Assembly (NCBI GenBank): GCA_937872005.1
Contig: CALMPQ010000349.1
Span: forward strand, 1 to 5,094
Origin: an uncultured Propioniciclava sp.
GTDB taxonomy: Bacteria; Actinomycetota; Actinomycetes; Propionibacteriales; Propionibacteriaceae
Length of the DNA stretch: 5,094 bases
Direction of reading: 5' to 3'
A program made the position numbers and the translations under genes. The notes below the pieces were generated by a model. That model made no database searches. It saw only the letters and a list, made by a program, of their open reading frames with translations, and was not told where the DNA came from. Positions 1 through 4,468 of this stretch are shown in pieces; the first letter of the stretch is position 1; each line of letters begins with the position of its first letter.

Positions 1-183
1 GATGCCGTAGTCGCCGGGGGCCGCGGCCCGGGCCCCGAGGTCGTCGAACAGCGACAGCGCCTGGAACACGGTGGCGAGGGAGTGGTAACCGTCCGCGCGC
101 AGGCCACCGACCCGCAGCGCCAGGTTGACCTTGCCGGGCGCGCGCACCTTGACCCGGTCGGTGATGGCCTCGCTCGCGCTCAT
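1..183 (-). CDS. ispE: 4-diphosphocytidyl-2-C-methyl-D-erythritol kinase, N-terminal 61 residues (cut by window edge)
   Basis: IspE is a cytoplasmic GHMP-family kinase. It phosphorylates CDP-methylerythritol at the 2-OH using ATP, in the MEP route to isoprenoid precursors. Only codons 1-61 are present; the rest lies left of base 1. The visible N-terminus has the family hallmark: the strand VRAPGKVNLALRV (13-25), with K18 aligning to the catalytic lysine near residue 10 of E. coli IspE, followed by ADGYHSLATVFQALSLFDD (30-48), matching the family's RxDGYHxLxTxFQ pattern. The ATG at 183 follows AGGGG (190-186) with only 2 bases between, an unusually short spacing. A GTG at codon 13 (147) is an alternative start that would leave an E. 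coli-like short N-terminus. The gene is last in the rsmI-tatD-rsmA-ispE run, 37 bases after rsmA. The same rsmA-ispE order occurs in mycobacteria and other actinomycetes. The identification is firm; the start is fairly likely. Confidence 0.93.
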   Translation of the reverse strand, partial: MSASEAITDRVKVRAPGKVNLALRVGGLRADGYHSLATVFQALSLFDDLGARAAAPGDYGI

Positions 184-185
184 GG

Positions 186-216
186 CCCCTGTCTACCAGC
201 CGGATGCTCGCTGGGG
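186..216 (-). other. Possible RNA hairpin in the rsmA-ispE gap
   Basis: In the transcript, CCAGC (214-210) can pair with GCTGG (200-196) around a 9-base loop. Alternatively, CCCC (216-213) can pair with GGGG (189-186), which is the Shine-Dalgarno-like sequence just before the ispE ATG. The two pairings compete because they share bases 213-214. There is no U tract, so it does not look like an intrinsic terminator. Short GC arms arise easily by chance in DNA this GC-rich, so any role in tuning ispE translation is speculative. Confidence 0.2.
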
Positions 217-220
217 AAGG

Positions 221-1075
221 TCAGCGCCGCAGGGCCACCTGCTCGGCGATGCGGGCGAACTCGGCGATGCCGAGCACCTCGCCTCGGGCCTGCGGGTCGA
301 CCCCGGCGGCCTCGAGCGCGCCGGCTGCATCGGCCGAGGAGCCGAAGATCCCCGCCAGGGCGCCCCGCAGCATCTTGCGGCGCTGGGCGAAGGCGGCGTC
401 CACCACGGCGAACACTTCCTGACGGGTCGCGGTCGTGGGCGGCGGCTCACGCCGGGTCATCCGCACCAGCCCCGAATCGACGTTCGGGATCGGCCAGAAG
501 ACCTTGGGGGGCACGGTGCCGACGCGGGCCGAATCCGCGTACCAGGCGAGCTTCGCGCTCGGCACCCCGTAGACCTTGCTGCCGGGCGGCGCAACGAGCC
601 GGTCGGCCACCTCGAGCTGCACCATGACGAGGCCGGTGCGGATCGAGTCCCAGCGCGCCAGGACGTGCAGCAGCACGGGCACGCTCACGTTGTAGGGCAG
701 GTTCGCGACGACGGCGGTCGGCTGCGGCCCGGGCAGCTCGGTGACGTCCATCGCGTCGGCCTCAGTCACCGTGAGCTTCTCGGACGCCGCGGGCAGGCGG
801 TCCGCCACCGTCCGGGGCAGGCGTCGGGCGAGGCTCGACTCGATCTCGATGACGTGGACGTGGGCGGCGACCTCGAGCAGGCCCAGGGTCAGCGAGCCGA
901 GGCCGGGCCCGATCTCGAGCACGACGTCGTCGGGCGTGATGCCCGAAGCGGCCACGATGCGGCGCACGGTGTTGGCGTCGTGCACGAAGTTCTGGCCGCG
1001 CTGCTTGGTGGGCCGCAGGTCGAGTTCGGCCGCGAGCTCACGGATGGTGCGGGGGTCGAGGAGCGAGTCAGCCAT
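221..1075 (-). CDS. rsmA: 16S rRNA (adenine1518-N6/adenine1519-N6)-dimethyltransferase RsmA (KsgA)
   Basis: RsmA uses S-adenosylmethionine to dimethylate two adjacent adenines in helix 45 of 16S rRNA, late in 30S subunit assembly. Loss typically gives kasugamycin resistance. The 284-residue product is a normal family length. It has the pre-motif QRGQNFVHD (25-33), SAM motif I EIGPGLG (54-60), the acidic motif II in IEIES (76-80), EADAMD (105-110), and the catalytic motif IV NLPYNV (125-130). [12 protein letters not shown] (193-204) and [10 protein letters not shown] (231-240) are further conserved blocks. The reading frame is open upstream to 1234, but residues before the ATG at 1075 are low-quality and lie antiparallel in frame-shifted tatD sequence. 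The 1075 start gives the usual N-terminus, has GGGGA (1085-1081) 5 bases upstream, and overlaps the tatD stop by 8 bases, so translational coupling is likely. No key residue is missing. Confidence 0.97.
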   Translation of the reverse strand: MADSLLDPRTIRELAAELDLRPTKQRGQNFVHDANTVRRIVAASGITPDDVVLEIGPGLGSLTLGLLEVAAHVHVIEIESSLARRLPRTVADRLPAASEKLTVTEADAMDVTELPGPQPTAVVANLPYNVSVPVLLHVLARWDSIRTGLVMVQLEVADRLVAPPGSKVYGVPSAKLAWYADSARVGTVPPKVFWPIPNVDSGLVRMTRREPPPTTATRQEVFAVVDAAFAQRRKMLRGALAGIFGSSADAAGALEAAGVDPQARGEVLGIAEFARIAEQVALRR

Positions 1076-1901
1076 TCCAGTCCCCGAACAGCGCCGTGGC
1101 GTTGGCGTCCAGCACGGCGGCGAGGTCATCGGGGTCCTCATCGCGGATCTCGGCCAGGAACCGCACGGTGTGGGGCAGCAGGTAGCTGGCATTGGGGCGT
1201 CCACGCACGGGCACCGGCGTGAGGTAGGGCGCATCGGTTTCGACGAGGATGCGGTCGCGGGGCGTGAGGCGGGCGGCGTCGCGCAGCTCGTGGTTGGCCT
1301 TGAAGGTCACGGTGCCCGGGAAGGACAGGTACGCACCCCGGTCCAGGCAGGCGCGGGCGAACTCGGCGTCGCCCGAGAAGCAGTGCATCTGCACCCGCTC
1401 GGGCCAACCCTCGGCGTCGATCACGTCGAGGAGGTCGGCGTGCGCGTCGCGGTCGTGGATCACCAGCGCGAGGTCGTGGGCCTTGGCCCAGCCGATGTGG
1501 GCGGCGAAGGCGTCGCGCTGCCGGGCGCGACCCTCGTTGTCCTTGATCCAATGGAAGTCGAGGCCGGTCTCCCCCACCCCGCGGATGCGGTCGGTCGTGC
1601 CCAGGAGTGCCTCGATCCCCCGCAGCGCCTCGTCGAAGTCGTCGCCGAGTTGCGCGGCATCGGTCGGGTGGATCGCCACGGTCGCGACCACCGCGGCGAA
1701 CTCCTCCGCGTGGGCCACGACGGCCTGCGAGCTCGCGACGTCGTAGCCCACGTCCACCAGCCGCCGGACGCCGACCGCTGCGGCCCGCGCCACCGCGTCC
1801 GCGGCCGACAGCCCCGTCGTGTCGAGGGTGGTGGTGAGGTGCGTGTGGGCGTCCGTCGTCGGGACGCCCAGCGGCTCGGGGGCCGCCGGCAGCTCGCTCA
1901 T
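1068..1901 (-). CDS. tatD: TatD family metal-dependent deoxyribonuclease
   Basis: TatD proteins are cytoplasmic TIM-barrel amidohydrolase-superfamily nucleases that use two divalent metals. In E. coli TatD is a 3'-5' exonuclease acting on single-stranded DNA and RNA, linked to repair of oxidative damage. All expected metal ligands are visible in the 277-residue product: H19 and H21 in DAHTHL, E111 in [11 protein letters not shown] (108-118), H149 in LVIHDRDA, H173 in MHCFSGD, and D223 in ETDAPYLTP (221-229). VAIHPTDA (75-82) is also typical. Length and end points are normal. The ATG at 1901 overlaps the rsmI stop by 4 bases (ATGA) and has a strong AAGGAG 5 bases upstream. The neighbours are rRNA methyltransferase genes, a common actinobacterial arrangement that reflects shared transcription more than a shared pathway. 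The family is certain; the in vivo substrate in this organism is not. Confidence 0.96.
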   Translation of the reverse strand: MSELPAAPEPLGVPTTDAHTHLTTTLDTTGLSAADAVARAAAVGVRRLVDVGYDVASSQAVVAHAEEFAAVVATVAIHPTDAAQLGDDFDEALRGIEALLGTTDRIRGVGETGLDFHWIKDNEGRARQRDAFAAHIGWAKAHDLALVIHDRDAHADLLDVIDAEGWPERVQMHCFSGDAEFARACLDRGAYLSFPGTVTFKANHELRDAARLTPRDRILVETDAPYLTPVPVRGRPNASYLLPHTVRFLAEIRDEDPDDLAAVLDANATALFGDWNG

Positions 1902-2737
1902 CGGGACTCCTTCCGGGCGGCCAGCGCCGCCTCGTACAGCTCGTTCTTGCCCAGCCCGGACGCCGCGGCCACGTCGGCGACGGCCCCCTTCAGCCGCTCG
2001 CCGGCCGCCACGCGGTCGAGGACCTCAGCCACGACATCCTCGATGCTGGCCGCAGGGCCACTCGCGCCCGCGATGACGACGGTGATCTCCCCGCGGACCT
2101 CGCCCGTCGCCCAGGTCGCGAGCTCGGCGAGCGGACCGCGGATGACCTCCTCGTAGGTCTTGGTCAGCTCGCGACAGACGGCGGCGGGGCGGTCGGCACC
2201 GAGGGCGTCCCGAGCGTCGGCGAGGAAGCCGGCGAGCCGGTGGGGAGCCTCGAAGAACACCATCGTGCGCTCCTCGCGGGCGAGCGCGGCGAGCGCGCGC
2301 GCACGTTCCCCGCCCCTGCGCGAGACGAATCCCTCGAAGCAGAACCGGTCGGTCGGGAGCCCCGAGATCGCGAGGGCGGTGAGCACCGCCGAGGGGCCGG
2401 GCACGGCGGTCACGCGGATGCCCTCCGCGATCGCGGCCTGAACGACCCGGAAGCCGGGGTCGGACACCGACGGCATGCCGGCGTCGGTGGCGACGACCAC
2501 GCGCTCGCCCGCGCGGAGGGCGTCCATCAACACCCCCACGCGGGAGGCCTCGTTGCCGTCGAAGTAGCTCACGATGCGGGCGGTGGTCTCGATGCCCAGG
2601 CGGCGGCAGAGGTCGCGGAGGCGCCGGGTGTCCTCGGCCGCAATGACGTCGGCCCCGACGAGGGCGGCGACCATGGCCGGGCTCGCGTCGGAGACGTCGC
2701 CGATGGGGGTGGCGGCCAGCACGAGCACTCCTGTCAC
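1898..2737 (-). CDS. rsmI: 16S rRNA (cytidine1402-2'-O)-methyltransferase RsmI
   Basis: RsmI 2'-O-methylates C1402 in the decoding centre of 16S rRNA using SAM, and belongs to the tetrapyrrole (corrin/porphyrin) methylase fold. The 279-residue product shows the family blocks in order: LVLAATPIGDVSDASP (5-20), AAEDTRR (33-39), DAGMPSVSDPG (85-95), VPGPSA (112-117), SGLPTDRFCFEGF (125-137), FFEAPHR (161-167), CRELTKTYEEVIRG (188-201) and GEITVVIAG (216-224). The C-terminal helical part ends in [16 protein letters not shown]. It closely recalls M. tuberculosis Rv1003 from memory. The GTG at 2737 retains the first beta strand and sits 6 bases after a -10-like hexamer, consistent with leaderless expression. 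A second GTG at 2722 has AGGAG 5 bases upstream but would trim that strand. The gene is first in the minus-strand operon and divergent from pmt. Function is firm; the start is likely. Confidence 0.96.
   Translation of the reverse strand: MTGVLVLAATPIGDVSDASPAMVAALVGADVIAAEDTRRLRDLCRRLGIETTARIVSYFDGNEASRVGVLMDALRAGERVVVATDAGMPSVSDPGFRVVQAAIAEGIRVTAVPGPSAVLTALAISGLPTDRFCFEGFVSRRGGERARALAALAREERTMVFFEAPHRLAGFLADARDALGADRPAAVCRELTKTYEEVIRGPLAELATWATGEVRGEITVVIAGASGPAASIEDVVAEVLDRVAAGERLKGAVADVAAASGLGKNELYEAALAARKESR
1907..1912 (-). promoter_or_regulatory. Shine-Dalgarno sequence for tatD, inside the end of rsmI
   Basis: AAGGAG on the minus strand lies 5 bases before the tatD ATG at 1901. It is formed by the rsmI codons for the Lys-Glu pair near the C-terminus. 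It fixes the tatD start at the ATGA overlap and suggests that ribosomes finishing rsmI help tatD initiation. Confidence 0.8.
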
Positions 2738-2743
2738 CCGCCC

Positions 2744-2749
2744 AGTATG
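2744..2749 (-). promoter_or_regulatory. Candidate -10 element of a leaderless promoter for rsmI
   Basis: Minus-strand CATACT matches four of six bases of TATAAT. It ends 6 bases before the GTG at 2737, so transcription would begin at or next to the start codon. There is no good Shine-Dalgarno sequence upstream of that GTG, which fits leaderless initiation, common in actinomycetes. No convincing -35 is visible at 16-18 bases spacing. The call rests on spacing and on its symmetry with the pmt element. Confidence 0.5.
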
Positions 2750-2756
2750 GCGTGGC

Positions 2757-2762
2757 TACCAT
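2757..2762 (+). promoter_or_regulatory. Candidate -10 element of a leaderless promoter for pmt
   Basis: TACCAT fits the actinobacterial -10 pattern TANNNT and ends 6 bases before the GTG at 2769, so the predicted transcript starts at the start codon. The 6 bases between (GGCCCG) hold no Shine-Dalgarno sequence. No clear -35 is visible. An ATG at 2761 lies inside the hexamer and would not be transcribed under this model. Confidence 0.55.
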
Positions 2763-2768
2763 GGCCCG

Positions 2769-4337
2769 GTGACGTCCGCCGTGCCCAGCACCCTCGACCG
2801 GTTGCGCGACGGCATGCGCGGGTCGTGGCTGGTGAGCTGGGGCGTGACGCTCGCGATCGGCCTGCTGGCCTTCGTCATCCGGCTCATCGGGGTGGAGCGG
2901 CCGAACGAGGTCATCTTCGACGAGACCTACTACGCCAAGGACGCCTGGTCGCTGCTGCAGTTCGGCTACGAGGGCCAGTGGGAGGGCGACGGCAAGGTCA
3001 TCAACCCCGCGATCGTGGCCGGCAACCTGGACGCCCTCAGCGAGTCGGGCGCGTTCATCGTGCACCCGCCCGTCGGCAAGTGGCTGATCGCGCTCGGCGA
3101 GGCGGCCTTCGGGATGAACCCGTTCGGGTGGCGCATCGCCGCGGTGGTCTTCGGGGCGCTGTTGGTGGTGGCGACGATCCGGCTGGCGCACCGCCTGTCG
3201 CGGTCGCTGCTCGTCGGCGCGACGGCCGGGGTGCTGCTCACATTCGATGGGCTGGCCTTCACCATGAGCCGCATCGCGCTGCTCGACATCTTCCAGGCCA
3301 CGTTCCTCGTGGCCGGGGTCGCCGCGCTGGTCGCCGATCGCGACCACCACCGGCACCGGCTGGCCGACGCGATGGAGCGGCGCGGCCTGACGACGCTGGG
3401 CGGCTCCTTCGGGCCGCTGCTCTGGTGGCGCCCGTGGCGTTGGACGGCCGGGGTGCTGTTCGGCCTGGCTGCCGCGACCAAGTGGAACTCCTTGTTCGTC
3501 ATCGCCGTCTTCGGCATCCTGACCGTGCTGTGGGATGTCGGGGCCCGTCGGTTGGCGGGCGCAGGCTTCCGGTCGTGGACCGCCCTGCTGCGCGAAGGCG
3601 TCCTCGCCTTCGTGTCGATCGTCGTCACCGCGCTCGGGGTCTACGTGGCCTCGTGGGCGGGTTGGCTCGCGACCAGCGGGGGCTGGGGCCGCGACTGGGG
3701 CGCCAAGAACCCCGACCACCCGTGGGTGGCGGCGTTCGGGGAGGGTCTGGCGTCCCTGCTGAAGTACCACCAGGACATCTACGCGTTCCACACCGGCGAC
3801 TACATCCGTGATCAAACACACCCCTACGACGCGCACCCGGCGGGGTGGCTGCTGATGCTGCGGCCGATCAGCCTGGCGTCGCAGTCCGGCATCGAGCCCG
3901 GGACGGACGGGTGCGTCGGCCCCGAGAAGTGCGTGCAGGTGGTCGTCGGGATGGGCACCCCGGTGCTGTGGTGGCTGGCCGCCGCGGCGCTGCTCGTGGG
4001 GCTCATCTGGTGGGTGGCCGGGCGCGACTGGCGGTTCGGCGTCCCGGTGCTGGCGGCGCTGGCGACCTACCTGCCGTGGTTCGCGTCGGCGGACCGCCCG
4101 GTGTTCTTCTTCTACGCGATCACGATCATCCCGTTCACCACGATCGGGTTGGCGCTCGCGCTGGGGTTGGTGCTCGGCGCGGCCCGCGCCCCCGGACGCC
4201 AGATCGGCGCGATCATCGCCGGGCTGGCCGTGGGGCTGGTCGTGGCGAACTTCGCGTGGCTGTACCCCGTGCTGGCCTACGAGCTGCTCACCAACGCGCA
4301 GTGGCTGGCCCGGATGTGGCTGCGTTCCTGGATTTGA
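2769..4337 (+). CDS. pmt: Polyprenol-phosphate-mannose-dependent protein O-mannosyltransferase (Pmt, GT39 family)
   Basis: Pmt is a polytopic cytoplasmic-membrane enzyme that transfers mannose from polyprenyl-phosphate-mannose to Ser/Thr of proteins as they are exported by Sec. The 522-residue product has a first membrane segment at about 20-40, then the catalytic-type Asp-Glu pair D51-E52 in IFDETYYAKDAW, and IVHPPVGKWLIALGE (97-111). Hydrophobic segments follow at about 122-140, 145-163, 171-189, 226-256, 276-300, 396-416, 422-438, 445-470 and 478-499. A large loop (about 301-395) carries HPYDAHPAGW (351-360), LRPIS and a Cys pair (C382, C388). ANFAWLYPVL (493-502) matches the C-terminus of M. 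tuberculosis Rv1002c as recalled. The HPY segment is less canonical than the usual HPYxSxPxxW form. The frame is open upstream to 2574 but that part lies over rsmI; GTG 2769 is chosen for promoter spacing and family length. The divergence from rsmI matches Rv1002c/Rv1003. Confidence 0.94.
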   Translation: MTSAVPSTLDRLRDGMRGSWLVSWGVTLAIGLLAFVIRLIGVERPNEVIFDETYYAKDAWSLLQFGYEGQWEGDGKVINPAIVAGNLDALSESGAFIVHPPVGKWLIALGEAAFGMNPFGWRIAAVVFGALLVVATIRLAHRLSRSLLVGATAGVLLTFDGLAFTMSRIALLDIFQATFLVAGVAALVADRDHHRHRLADAMERRGLTTLGGSFGPLLWWRPWRWTAGVLFGLAAATKWNSLFVIAVFGILTVLWDVGARRLAGAGFRSWTALLREGVLAFVSIVVTALGVYVASWAGWLATSGGWGRDWGAKNPDHPWVAAFGEGLASLLKYHQDIYAFHTGDYIRDQTHPYDAHPAGWLLMLRPISLASQSGIEPGTDGCVGPEKCVQVVVGMGTPVLWWLAAAALLVGLIWWVAGRDWRFGVPVLAALATYLPWFASADRPVFFFYAITIIPFTTIGLALALGLVLGAARAPGRQIGAIIAGLAVGLVVANFAWLYPVLAYELLTNAQWLARMWLRSWI

Positions 4338-4347
4338 GCCGTGTTGT

Positions 4348-4381
4348 CCGAATCGTGACCTCCGCCACCGAATCGTGACCT
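4348..4381. repeat. Perfect 14-base tandem direct repeat upstream of the lipoprotein gene
   Basis: CCGAATCGTGACCT occurs at 4348-4361 and again at 4368-4381, separated by 6 bases. The 20-base period is close to two turns of B-DNA, so both copies would face the same side of the helix. The flanking bases differ, so the conservation stops sharply at the repeat ends. The pair lies about 32 bases upstream of the -10-like element at 4413, a position suited to an activator. It begins 10 bases after the pmt stop. The binding protein is unknown. Confidence 0.75.
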
Positions 4382-4386
4382 GCAAC

Positions 4387-4406
4387 CGGGCGGGGGCCGA
4401 CGCCCG
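4387..4406 (+). terminator. GC stem-loop downstream of pmt, possible terminator
   Basis: CGGGCG (4387-4392) and CGCCCG (4401-4406) form a perfect 6-base-pair stem around an 8-base loop. No T run follows. GC hairpins lacking a U tract occur after many actinobacterial genes, so this could end the pmt transcript 50-70 bases past its stop. It also overlaps the -35 area of the next gene's putative promoter, so it may instead be incidental. Confidence 0.3.
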
Positions 4407-4412
4407 CGCGGC

Positions 4413-4418
4413 TAGTGT
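4413..4418 (+). promoter_or_regulatory. Candidate -10 element for the lipoprotein gene
   Basis: TAGTGT fits TANNNT and stands out in very GC-rich surroundings. Transcription would start near 4425, giving a leader of about 44 bases that includes the strong Shine-Dalgarno sequence. No recognisable -35 is present at normal spacing (bases about 4389-4395 are G-rich). This would fit a promoter that depends on an activator bound at the tandem repeat upstream. Confidence 0.45.
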
Positions 4419-4454
4419 GAACGCACGGCTCGGCGTCGACACCCCATCCCCAGC

Positions 4455-4460
4455 AGGAGG
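4455..4460 (+). promoter_or_regulatory. Strong Shine-Dalgarno sequence for the lipoprotein gene
   Basis: AGGAGG, a full anti-16S match, lies 8 bases before the GTG at 4469. It decides the start codon and contrasts with pmt and rsmI, which have no Shine-Dalgarno sequence upstream of their GTG codons. Confidence 0.85.
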
Positions 4461-4468
4461 CAGCACCC

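Larger units (their letters stand above)
2733..2773. repeat. Inverted repeat spanning the rsmI/pmt divergent starts
   Basis: GTCACC (2733-2738) and GGTGAC (2768-2773) are perfect inverted copies centred on base 2753, separated by 29 bases. Each arm contains the GTG start codon of the gene reading outward. The two -10-like hexamers are also placed symmetrically about 2753. A shorter inner pair, ATGG (2747-2750) and CCAT (2759-2762), has a slightly different centre. The symmetry may simply reflect two similar promoter-plus-start units back to back, or it may be an operator. Confidence 0.5.

Noticed and set aside
1076..1234. Upstream extension of rsmA to an ATG at 1234
   Set aside because: The added 53 residues do not resemble RsmA N-termini and lie in a second frame of tatD. 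The ATG at 1075 gives the normal family start and a Shine-Dalgarno sequence.
125..2156. Long plus-strand open frames across rsmA, tatD and rsmI (for example 125-1222 and 741-2156)
   Set aside because: They lie antisense to three unmistakable conserved genes, have low-complexity composition and no ribosome-binding signal of note. Typical GC-rich spurious frames.
2574..2768. Upstream extension of pmt to an ATG at 2574
   Set aside because: The extra 65 residues would be antisense to the conserved rsmI N-terminal region and are Arg/Ser/Thr-rich. The GTG at 2769 gives a normal Pmt N-terminus.
2761..2772. Three-codon upstream reading frame (ATG GCC CGG TGA) whose stop overlaps the pmt GTG
   Set aside because: The ATG lies inside the predicted -10 hexamer, so it would not be in a leaderless transcript, and it has no Shine-Dalgarno sequence. 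Likely coincidental unless an upstream start site exists.
4348..4381. The 14-base repeat as a CRISPR fragment or attachment-site duplication
   Set aside because: There are only two copies with a 6-base spacer, far too short for CRISPR. No integrase, insertion sequence or tRNA gene is nearby. A protein-binding site is the simpler reading.
2025..4466. Very long minus-strand open frame (813 codons) running opposite pmt and into rsmI
   Set aside because: The translation is dominated by Arg, Pro, Gly, Asp, Gln and His with no fold-like hydrophobic pattern. It is the expected antisense shadow of a gene with strong G/C third-position bias. The plus-strand pmt has clear family motifs throughout.
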